Positions 1-6,680 of a stretch of 64,000 nt of DNA are shown in pieces. The notes below the pieces were generated by a model that worked only from the letters and a program-made list of their open reading frames with translations, searched no databases and had not been told where the DNA came from. The DNA is taken from contig JANSYI010000005.1 in assembly GCA_024742475.1 (NCBI GenBank), positions 248,001 through 312,000 of the forward strand, read 5' to 3'. Origin of the DNA: a bacterium. GTDB lineage: Bacteria > Myxococcota_A > Polyangia > Nannocystales > Nannocystaceae. Made by a program: the position numbers and the translations under genes. The stretch's first letter is position 1; each line of letters opens with the position of its first letter.

Positions 1-1
1 C

Positions 2-217
2 GCCACCCTCGCGCTGATGTGCGCACCCACCCGCGAAGACCCCAGCGCGTTCGTGGACGCGTACGGCCGCCAGCTCGACGCCCCGCTGCGGCGCGCCCTC
101 GAGGTTGCCCTCCTCCGACAGCGGTATTGCGCCCTGCCCGAGCTGCTTCATCGCATGCCCGAGGCCGGTCGACCCAAGACGCTCGAAGAGCTCCTCGAGC
201 GGTGCTTCGGAGGCTGA
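2..217 (+). CDS. C-terminal end of a gene entering from the left edge (hypothetical)
   Basis: The frame is open from base 2 and ends with TGA at 217, so this looks like the tail of a gene that starts before the window. An internal ATG at 17 could also give a 66-residue protein. The visible part is Arg/Leu-rich and helical, with no motif I recognise. The next 288 bases hold no convincing gene, only the promoter-like element at 456-482. Confidence 0.4.
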   Translation, partial: ATLALMCAPTREDPSAFVDAYGRQLDAPLRRALEVALLRQRYCALPELLHRMPEAGRPKTLEELLERCFGG

Positions 218-455
218 GGCCGCGAGAGCTCTACGCGCGTTCGTCCCTGGGCAGCGGGTCTCGTCCGCGACCATGGGCCCACAGCCCGGCAGCGCGAGCA
301 CGAGGGCGAGGCTCTAGCAGGGCGAATGCACGGCGATCAGACTACGGGTCGAGCGCGGGACCGTCGAGACCGGCGGCAAGACGGCCCGGCGGCCGAGGGA
401 CTGCGCCCGGACACAGGACCAAATAAATCGCTTCGACTCGAGCCTCCGAGGTCTG

Positions 456-482
456 GTCGCCGGACGGGGTAGGTGAGGCCGG
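456..482 (+). promoter_or_regulatory. Promoter-like element shared with 3699-3725
   Basis: This 27-nt stretch matches 3699-3725 at 23 of 27 positions; the core is GTCGC(C/G)GGACG(G/A)GGT followed by GTGAGGCCG. It ends 23 nt before the ATG of the small membrane protein at 506. The second copy sits the same way before the gene at 3754. The two copies flank the kinase-sigma pair, so I infer a shared promoter or operator for the ECF factor at 3120. Confidence 0.5.
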
Positions 483-505
483 AACGCGGCCGCGGAGCGA
501 CTGAC

Positions 506-946
506 ATGCACAGCACCAAAAACCCCTTGCGCCTTGGCACTCTCGAACTCCGCTACGACCGTCTGGTGCAGACCAAAGGGAGCGGGGACACCCATCAAGT
601 CTGGACCCTGCACGTGGACCAAGTCCATGGGACGTCTGTCCGGCGAGCGAGCGTAGTTCCGCTGGCGATAGCCGGTTCACTTCTGTTTTCAAAGGCCGCG
701 GTCGGATCGTTCATTTCAACGGACCTCGACCTGTCGACACGAATCTGGATGGGACTCGCCTCGCTTCTGCTGTTCGCGTTCTACTCGCTCACCCGCTCCG
801 TCGTGGTGTCAGTTTCGGCGGGGTCACACACTGTCACAGAGCGGCTCGCGGGAAGCGACGCGAAGCTGGCGGAAGCGAAGCGCTTCGTCGAGCAGATCGA
901 CCGCGCATCGATGTGGGCCCGCGGGTCGGTCAACACGCGGCGGTAG
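506..946 (+). CDS. Small membrane protein, hypothetical
   Basis: About 146 residues. After a soluble N-terminus of roughly 45 residues there are two hydrophobic segments, one near VVPLAIAGSLLFS and one near IWMGLASLLLFAFYSL, then a charged C-terminal tail. This fits a two-pass inner-membrane protein with both ends on the same side. The ATG at 506 is preferred to the GTG at 473, which lies inside the shared upstream element. No family is recognised. Its upstream element suggests co-regulation with the GRDP-like gene at 3754, under the ECF sigma between them. Confidence 0.6.
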   Translation: MHSTKNPLRLGTLELRYDRLVQTKGSGDTHQVWTLHVDQVHGTSVRRASVVPLAIAGSLLFSKAAVGSFISTDLDLSTRIWMGLASLLLFAFYSLTRSVVVSVSAGSHTVTERLAGSDAKLAEAKRFVEQIDRASMWARGSVNTRR

Positions 947-973
947 TCTCAGAACGAGACGCCTCGGACAGCG

Positions 974-3118
974 ATGCATGGGGTAGCCTTCTGCTTGCGG
1001 ATGGGGCTCGCGAACATCGCGGAGCTCGAGAGGAAGGTCGCCTCTCAGCTCACCCTCGCGAACATCGGCCTCTCCCCATTGCCGATGCTGAACCGGCGAT
1101 ACCGTATCGAGGAGATCCGTGGACGAGGTGCGAGGGGCCTCGTCGTTCGCGCCATGGACACATCGATTGGGAGAATCGTCGCGCTGAAGATCTACCCCCC
1201 GACGAGCGACGAGAGACTCGATCGAGAGCTCGTGCGAGAAGCCCAGGCACTCGGACGGCTCGAGCATCCCAACGTGGTGCGGATCTACGATGTGGGACAC
1301 GCCCCGCTCACGCTCGAGCGTGAGGAGATCACGGTCCGCTTCATGTCCATCGAGTACGTCGAGGGGGCGAGTCTCAGGGCGTGGGCTCAAGAGAAGAAGC
1401 GTCGCCGCTCGCACCTCATCCGCGCCCTCTTGGCGGCAGCGGAAGGACTGGCCGCAGCGCACCGTGCCGGCCTGGTGCACCGGGACGTCAAGCCAGACAA
1501 CATCATGGTGGAGACCTCGGGCGCGATCAAAGTCGTCGACTTTGGGCTTGCCCGTGGCCTCTACGCCGCAGCTCCGGAGAGCTTCGCGCCCGGTGTCGAT
1601 GCCGGACCATGGGCGACTTCGATGGCCGGAGCCGTTGGCACCCCGGAGTACATGGCACCAGAGGCCCGGGAAGGGCGAGCGTTCGCCGAAGCGGACCAAT
1701 ACTCCTTCGCGATGTCGGCGTGGGAGCTGCTCGTCGGTGTTACCCCGTACGACTCCAGTTGCGAGGTCTACAAGCCCCCCGAACAGCCGGGGTTCTCGGG
1801 GGCAAACGAGCTGCCTAGACACGTACGCAGTGCGCTCGAGCGCGCACTCGAATTTCATCCGAGTCGCCGACACCGGGACATGCGCGCCCTGGTGGACGCG
1901 ATTCGTCGCGGCCAGTCGCTGCGGCGAGTCGGGATCGGCCTGGGTACCGCTGGCATCTCGGCCCTGGGCCTAGGCGTCGCGTGGACGGTCACCCAAGGCG
2001 GCGTGCCGAGTCTTGGCGATCCAACAGTCGCTGCTTCCGTCGCCCCTTCGACGCCACCGAACTCGAGTTCGGTGTCAGAACCGGTCGACCGCGCACCAAT
2101 GCGCTCCCCGACCGCCGAGCGTGCCAACGCTGCCACGTCGCCCCCCCCGGAGCCGACGTCGATCGACCCGAGACCGCAAGCACAGCCGCTCGCCGACCCA
2201 TGCGGCGCCGTCTCCGGGAGCTGGCATTTTACCACCGCAGTCAGCTGGGCCAACAACATGCAGTTCCGAGACATCAACGGGCTGTACGAGCTTGACCTCG
2301 AGCACGACTCGAAGTGCAGGTTCGACGTGACCGTGCGCAAGATGGGCAGCTCCCGTCGTCTCAACGCACCGGGGGAGATCAGCGCTGCGAGCGGGCGGGT
2401 CGACGCGCGCGTCGTCGACGGACGCGTTCTGCTCTGGACGAAGCTCCGGCTTCGGTCTCGAGCACACCCGCCCCGAGAATACATGTTCGCGTTTCAACTC
2501 GACGGACCCGATTCGATGTCCGGTACCTACTGGCACAGACCCGCCGGGACCGTTGCGCATGACATCGCCGGGTTCCTCGAGGGAGCGCGACATCGCATAC
2601 CATCCGTGTCCGTCTCGGAGGTCGAGGTCCAATGCGCGTTCGAGTGCATTCCTGGCTGCGCAGATGAAGCATCGACTCAATCATGTGTCGACCGATGTGG
2701 AAAAGGCGGTCCCGCAATGCCATGCGGCGCCCCGACCAACGTGGCCAGCGCCCCAGCTCGCAGTCGACACGTCATCGACCGTCTCGGCTCGGTCATCGGC
2801 ACCCGGATGCGCTCCTCGTCCCGCCGCCGCTGCGCAAAGGCGGCGAGGTGGCTCGAAGGCGACTGGACGCTGCACGTGGCCGGTGGCCCCGCGAAGGACT
2901 TCCACATCGGGGCATCAGACTGCCAGCTGACGTTCTCGGGCGACATCTCGGGCACGGGAGATGTCGACGGGCATGGCGCTTGGACGAAGCTCGTCCTGGA
3001 CGGGACCGACGAGCTCGGCGGCGCTCGACTCCGCCCCGACTTCGCACTCACAGGCTGGGGTCCCGCCTTCGGTTTGACCCACGATGGCGATCCGGCAGCA
3101 GCCTTCCGGAGGAGATGA
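974..3118 (+). CDS. Receptor-type Ser/Thr protein kinase (Hanks type)
   Basis: 714 residues. The kinase domain spans about residues 43-310: a Gly-rich loop near G50-G55, VAIK-type lysine at K72, catalytic HRD at 169-171 within HRDVKPDN, DFG at 189-191, and APE in YMAPEA. One hydrophobic segment near residues 320-340 (GIGLGTAGISALGLGVAW) is followed by a Pro/Ser/Thr-rich linker and an extracytoplasmic region with a Cys cluster (ECIPGCADE, CVDRCGKG). That region contains two similar beta-rich segments starting GSWHF and GDWTL. The stop overlaps the leader of the sigma gene at 3120, so the two are probably co-transcribed. No anti-sigma gene is present, so phosphorylation of the sigma factor is a plausible link, as in known kinase-ECF pairs; that is inference. 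An alternative start lies at 1001. Confidence 0.9.
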   Translation: MHGVAFCLRMGLANIAELERKVASQLTLANIGLSPLPMLNRRYRIEEIRGRGARGLVVRAMDTSIGRIVALKIYPPTSDERLDRELVREAQALGRLEHPNVVRIYDVGHAPLTLEREEITVRFMSIEYVEGASLRAWAQEKKRRRSHLIRALLAAAEGLAAAHRAGLVHRDVKPDNIMVETSGAIKVVDFGLARGLYAAAPESFAPGVDAGPWATSMAGAVGTPEYMAPEAREGRAFAEADQYSFAMSAWELLVGVTPYDSSCEVYKPPEQPGFSGANELPRHVRSALERALEFHPSRRHRDMRALVDAIRRGQSLRRVGIGLGTAGISALGLGVAWTVTQGGVPSLGDPTVAASVAPSTPPNSSSVSEPVDRAPMRSPTAERANAATSPPPEPTSIDPRPQAQPLADPCGAVSGSWHFTTAVSWANNMQFRDINGLYELDLEHDSKCRFDVTVRKMGSSRRLNAPGEISAASGRVDARVVDGRVLLWTKLRLRSRAHPPREYMFAFQLDGPDSMSGTYWHRPAGTVAHDIAGFLEGARHRIPSVSVSEVEVQCAFECIPGCADEASTQSCVDRCGKGGPAMPCGAPTNVASAPARSRHVIDRLGSVIGTRMRSSSRRRCAKAARWLEGDWTLHVAGGPAKDFHIGASDCQLTFSGDISGTGDVDGHGAWTKLVLDGTDELGGARLRPDFALTGWGPAFGLTHDGDPAAAFRRR

Positions 3119-3119
3119 C

Positions 3120-3665
3120 ATGCATCCGCGACACGACCCAGAAGCAACGAAGGCCCTCGTCAATGACCTCTACCCGCACGTCCTCCGCATGCTTCGGACG
3201 AAGATCGGTGCACCGGATTGCTACGATCAGGCGCAAGAGGCGGTGAAGACGTTCCTGATGAAGGACCCGGCCGAAATCACTACGAATCCGCGCGGCTACC
3301 TCATGGGAATCGCTCGGATGCGAGTGTTGAAGTACTTTTCAGCTCAGAAGAACGTGACCCAGTTCGACAGCACGCAGATGTCCGTCGCCGCGGTGACCAG
3401 CATGAGCGTACGCATGGACCGGCACAACCAAATGATCGCCGCGCTCCAGTCGCTTTCCTTGGACGAGCAGATCGCGATCGAGCAGCATCTGCTGGAGGGA
3501 CGAACACTCGAGGAGACAGCAGAGGTTCTCGGCGTCTCGCGAGCCACTGCGACGCGTCGCGTCTCCGACGGCCGTCGACGGCTCGCACGGGCACTGACCG
3601 CCGACGGAGCAGATATCGGTGACGCCGTCCTTTCGAAGCTTCGTGCCGCATACGAATCCGCGTAG
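3120..3665 (+). CDS. ECF-type RNA polymerase sigma factor
   Basis: 181 residues. An N-terminal sigma2-like region (about 10-75, including ARMRVLKYFS) is followed by a sigma4 region with a clear helix-turn-helix (LEETAEVLGVSRATATRRVSDG, about 125-150). Length and layout fit the ECF family. The start at 3120 is chosen because GGAGGAG lies just upstream; an in-frame ATG at 3084 would lie inside the kinase gene. The gene begins two bases after the kinase stop, so translational coupling is likely. Probable targets are the two genes with the shared upstream element (506 and 3754). Confidence 0.85.
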   Translation: MHPRHDPEATKALVNDLYPHVLRMLRTKIGAPDCYDQAQEAVKTFLMKDPAEITTNPRGYLMGIARMRVLKYFSAQKNVTQFDSTQMSVAAVTSMSVRMDRHNQMIAALQSLSLDEQIAIEQHLLEGRTLEETAEVLGVSRATATRRVSDGRRRLARALTADGADIGDAVLSKLRAAYESA

Positions 3666-3698
3666 ATCGTCGCCCAAGTGGTGAGCCGATCGGGGTGC

Positions 3699-3725
3699 GT
3701 CGCGGGACGAGGTGAGTGAGGCCGC
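3699..3725 (+). promoter_or_regulatory. Promoter-like element shared with 456-482
   Basis: Second copy of the 27-nt element (23 of 27 identical), ending 28 nt before the ATG at 3754. It lies in the 88-nt gap after the sigma gene. I infer that the GRDP-like gene has its own promoter, possibly read by the sigma factor just upstream. Confidence 0.5.
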
Positions 3726-3753
3726 CAACCCGGCCTCCGAAAGGACCACCATC

Positions 3754-4242
3754 ATGCAAATGAGCATCGTCACCCCCTCTCCAGTTCAAACCTCGCTCCT
3801 GCCCGTAGAGGTGTCGAAGCCGAGCGGCGGGAACCTCTCCCCTGACATTCTCGCGTTGGAGCTGGAACGAATCGTCAACAAACTCGCCGGGCAGCCCGAG
3901 TGGAACATGACCAGAGCTCGGCAAGCCGAGCTCGCATATCGACGTTTCCTCCAGCTCAGGAGCCTGTATCCGACCTGTTCCCTGGTCCCAACGCGAGACA
4001 TCGACGAGATGTGGCACGGGCACATCTTGGACACACGCGCGTACGCAGCCGACTGCGACCGGCTGTTCGGAGGTTTCATGCACCACTGCCCAGCGTGGGA
4101 CGGGGAAGACCGTGCCGAGCTGGACGCGGCGTTCGCGGTGACACGGGCGCTGTGGATGCGCGCGTTCGGAGAGGAACTCGCAGAAGCGGCACGTTGCGAG
4201 AGCAAAGCGTGCCACGTCGACACCCCGTGTCGGTGCCGATGA
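3754..4242 (+). CDS. GRDP-like (glycine-rich domain-containing protein-like) protein
   Basis: 162 residues from the ATG at 3754, which has AAGGA about 8 nt upstream. The central part, with DEMWHGHILDTRAYAADC and a following FGGFMHH, matches the pattern of the GRDP-like/DUF1399 family, whose members carry a conserved W-H-x-H-x-L-D motif. The C-terminus is Cys-rich (CESKACHVDTPCRCR). Histidines and cysteines suggest metal binding, but no activity is established. The gene follows the kinase-sigma pair under its own copy of the shared element, making it a likely output of that signalling unit. Confidence 0.65.
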   Translation: MQMSIVTPSPVQTSLLPVEVSKPSGGNLSPDILALELERIVNKLAGQPEWNMTRARQAELAYRRFLQLRSLYPTCSLVPTRDIDEMWHGHILDTRAYAADCDRLFGGFMHHCPAWDGEDRAELDAAFAVTRALWMRAFGEELAEAARCESKACHVDTPCRCR

Positions 4243-4253
4243 GATGAAGCGAC

Positions 4254-4279
4254 CCCGGGCGGGCAGCGACCCGCCCGGG
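4254..4279. terminator. GC-rich hairpin between convergent genes
   Basis: A perfect 10-bp stem (CCCGGGCGGG / CCCGCCCGGG) with a 6-nt loop lies between the convergent stops at 4242 and 4284. There is no T-run, so it may act as a bidirectional pause or Rho-assisted end rather than a classical intrinsic terminator. Confidence 0.55.
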
Positions 4280-4283
4280 CCTG

Positions 4284-4973
4284 TCACGCGCTGCGGCCGG
4301 CGGCGATCGGCTCCTGGGCCATGATGCTCGTCGGAGCCCAGATGTAGACGGCGGTACCGTTTGGGATGTGGCGGCGGAGCTGCTCGAACACCGCGTCCTC
4401 GACCGCGGGGCAGCCCTCGCTGGTGGCGATGGCCACGGCGCGACCGCGACTGTCGCGGAGCACCCCAGGGTAGGGGTGGATATATGCGAGGCGCCTGCGT
4501 AGGTTGCTGTTGAACGCGGAGCCGGACTTGCCATCGAGCCAGATGCGCCACCGCCAGTTGGGGCTCGGGTCGATGTTGCCAGTGACCGCGAACCCGAGCG
4601 AGCTGAGGTTGGATCCGGGCACATTGCTGAACTCGGTGGGGGTGACGGGGTTGACCCGGTTGCCGACGAGACCGTAGGCGAGCCGACGCCTCTCCTCCTC
4701 CGACGCGCCCGCGGGGATTCGGGCACCGTGGGCGACGAGGAAGGGTTCGATGACGTCGCGCTGGCGATCGACATCGAGCAGACGCCCCCGCCGCGCGGTG
4801 TTCGGCTGCGAGAAGTCGACGAACATCAGCAGCCGGTTCCGCAGCCGGGGCGACCCCCTGTAGTTGTGATACGCGCGCAGCGCCTGTGCCAAGCCCTCAC
4901 GCGACTGCGACGTCAGACGGGCGTTGTGCATCACCGCGCCGCCGAAGACCTGATCGAGTGGATTGTGCCTCAT
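4284..4973 (-). CDS. Murein L,D-transpeptidase catalytic-domain protein
   Basis: 229 residues. The block MLMFVDFSQPNTARRGR-like start, VAHGARIP, FSNVPGSNLSSLGFAVTG and SEGCPAV follows the order seen in the YkuD-related 'murein L,D-transpeptidase catalytic domain' family. The SEGCP cysteine is the expected nucleophile and the IHPYPG histidine the expected partner. These enzymes act in the periplasm on peptidoglycan cross-links or lipoprotein attachment, but no clear signal peptide is visible here, so export is uncertain. A strong Shine-Dalgarno (GGGAGGGAG) precedes the ATG. Confidence 0.8.
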   Translation of the reverse strand: MRHNPLDQVFGGAVMHNARLTSQSREGLAQALRAYHNYRGSPRLRNRLLMFVDFSQPNTARRGRLLDVDRQRDVIEPFLVAHGARIPAGASEEERRRLAYGLVGNRVNPVTPTEFSNVPGSNLSSLGFAVTGNIDPSPNWRWRIWLDGKSGSAFNSNLRRRLAYIHPYPGVLRDSRGRAVAIATSEGCPAVEDAVFEQLRRHIPNGTAVYIWAPTSIMAQEPIAAGRSA

Positions 4974-5134
4974 GTCCGACTCCCTCCCATCTCATCAGAC
5001 ACCGGCAAGCCCCGATACACCAGGCCCAACCGCCGCGTCTGCGGTTTTTGAATGTCCGCTTACACCCCCTTCGAGCAGTAACGGGTCGCGCAGGCATGGC
5101 CAGAAGTGTGGCAAAAACACCACATGGCGCTGAT

Positions 5135-5173
5135 CACAATGTGGTGACCATCACCCGAACATTCACCATTGTG
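5135..5173. promoter_or_regulatory. Imperfect inverted repeat, possible operator
   Basis: CACAATGTGGTGA and TCACCATTGTG form an imperfect inverted repeat in the gap upstream of the lipoprotein gene at 5190. Its position just before the start suggests an operator or a structured leader. This is seen in sequence only; no regulator is assigned. Confidence 0.35.
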
Positions 5174-5189
5174 CCGCTAATGTCCAGGG

Positions 5190-5861
5190 ATGTCGAAGAT
5201 GGGGAAGTGGACGATATTGGCATTCGCCTTGGGCCAGGGTTGCTCCAGCACTCAATCTCTGGAGCGAGTGAGGGATATCGACGGTATCGAGACCGTCGAT
5301 GCCCCACGAGGCTGGCAGGGCGCCACGGTCACCATCGACCCGTTTGAGGATCTGCGACCGAACGAGACGTGGAAGGGCAATGGCTATCGTTCGCGGAACG
5401 AGCACCCCGAGCACGCCTACGCGTTCAGCGATCGCCGTGTGCATCGCGTGGGGGATCTCGACGAGGAGTATCCCGCTCTGCTCGCACGAGCGTTGCCACC
5501 GGGCGCCCAGATCTCGCTTGGCGCTGCCGGAGCCACGGAGTTCGTGGTGCGTGGTCAACTCATCCAGTCGACCGTCTCATCGAACGTCCGCCCGGTCGCC
5601 GCCTTCTTTCAAGTACTCGGCATCCCGTTTGCGAAACACGAGGTTCGATTCCGCGTCGCGGTCGAGCTGTATCGCGACACGAGCGAAGCGCCCATCTGGT
5701 CGCAGACCTACGCCTACACCGACGACCAGCTCCAGGGGATCTTCTACGGCTCCGAGGACTCGGGCGACCTCGCCAAGGCCGCGCTCCGGGACTCGGTGAA
5801 CCGGGCTGCCGCCGACATCACCGCCGTCGTCGCGGCGAGCCGGTCGGCCTCGGGCGCCTGA
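5190..5861 (+). CDS. Predicted lipoprotein, hypothetical
   Basis: 223 residues. The N-terminus (MSKMGKWTILAFALGQGC) is a lipoprotein signal with the acylated Cys near residue 18. The rest is soluble and beta-rich, with a conserved-looking core (GATEFVVRGQLIQ, FRVAVELYRDT, IWSQTYAYTDDQ). The pattern recalls small outer-membrane-associated lipoproteins, but I cannot assign a family. An alternative start is the ATG at 5199. Confidence 0.65.
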   Translation: MSKMGKWTILAFALGQGCSSTQSLERVRDIDGIETVDAPRGWQGATVTIDPFEDLRPNETWKGNGYRSRNEHPEHAYAFSDRRVHRVGDLDEEYPALLARALPPGAQISLGAAGATEFVVRGQLIQSTVSSNVRPVAAFFQVLGIPFAKHEVRFRVAVELYRDTSEAPIWSQTYAYTDDQLQGIFYGSEDSGDLAKAALRDSVNRAAADITAVVAASRSASGA

Positions 5862-5893
5862 TGCCAACTCCCGGACCCTCCACCACGACAGCT

Positions 5894-6613
5894 CTACCCG
5901 GGCACGAAGAACATCATGTGTTGCCACGGCAGGCCGTCGAACTCCGACTCGAGTCGCAGCGAGTTCGCGCCGAACTCGGCCAAGATCTGCGCCTTCGACA
6001 TCTTGTGGAGGCGCTTGATCGGCACGTCGGGATCCTCGGCGCGATATTCGAGCAGAGCGATTCGGCCACCACTGTCGAGCGCCCTCGAGAGGTGGCCGAG
6101 GACCGCGGCCGGGTCGGACAGCTCGTGATAGACGTCGACCAGCAGGATGAGGTCGCACGTCTCGGGCGGAAGCTTGGGGTCGTCGGCGGTCGCCAGAATC
6201 GTCTCGACGTTGCCGATGCCTTCCGTTGCGGCGCGCTCCCGGAGCAGCGCAAGCATCTGCGGCTGCAGGTCGACGCCGATCGCCTTGCCCGCGTCGCCCA
6301 CGGCCTTGGCCATCCGCAGCGTGTGATAGCCGTTGCCGGCCCCAATGTCGCAGACGACGTCTCCGGGCTGCAGCCCCAGCTGCGCGTGCATGAGGGTGGT
6401 GTCTTCCTCAGCGTCTCGCTCTGCTCGGGTCAGCCAGTCGGCTCCCAGGTGGCTCATCGTGTCGGCAAGCTCGCGACCCATGTACGTGCCCGGTGGGTCG
6501 GCCTTGGCCGGCGCGGCGGCGGACTCAGGCGTGACCTCCTCCGCTTCGACCGACGCGGCCGGGCCCCCTCCGCAACCGGCGAGAACGACGAGCGAGAACA
6601 GGAGTCGGCGCAT
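5894..6613 (-). CDS. Lipoprotein class I SAM-dependent methyltransferase
   Basis: 239 residues. A signal peptide with lipobox (VVLAGCGGG) precedes a Rossmann methyltransferase fold: motif I VCDIGAGNGYHT near residue 87, acidic motif II (GVDLQPQM), and LILLVDVYHELSD as motif IV. The C-terminal part (LLEYRAEDPD, PIKRLHKMS) fits a UbiE-like family often found as predicted lipoproteins in Gram-negative bacteria. The substrate is unknown. An envelope location for a SAM enzyme is odd, because SAM is cytoplasmic. Confidence 0.8.
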   Translation of the reverse strand: MRRLLFSLVVLAGCGGGPAASVEAEEVTPESAAAPAKADPPGTYMGRELADTMSHLGADWLTRAERDAEEDTTLMHAQLGLQPGDVVCDIGAGNGYHTLRMAKAVGDAGKAIGVDLQPQMLALLRERAATEGIGNVETILATADDPKLPPETCDLILLVDVYHELSDPAAVLGHLSRALDSGGRIALLEYRAEDPDVPIKRLHKMSKAQILAEFGANSLRLESEFDGLPWQHMMFFVPG

Positions 6614-6680
6614 GCTCGAGCCCTAGCAGCCGGGCGTCCACGCGGCACGCGGATCCGCCCGCGGCCTCCGAGGACCGCCG

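Noticed and set aside
946..960. GTCTC-AGAAC-GAGAC inverted repeat before the kinase gene
   Set aside because: A 5-bp arm in GC-rich DNA that overlaps a stop codon is too weak to call an operator or terminator.
824..1873. A 349-codon minus-strand frame opposite the kinase
   Set aside because: The kinase has intact catalytic motifs on the plus strand; the antisense frame has no domain.
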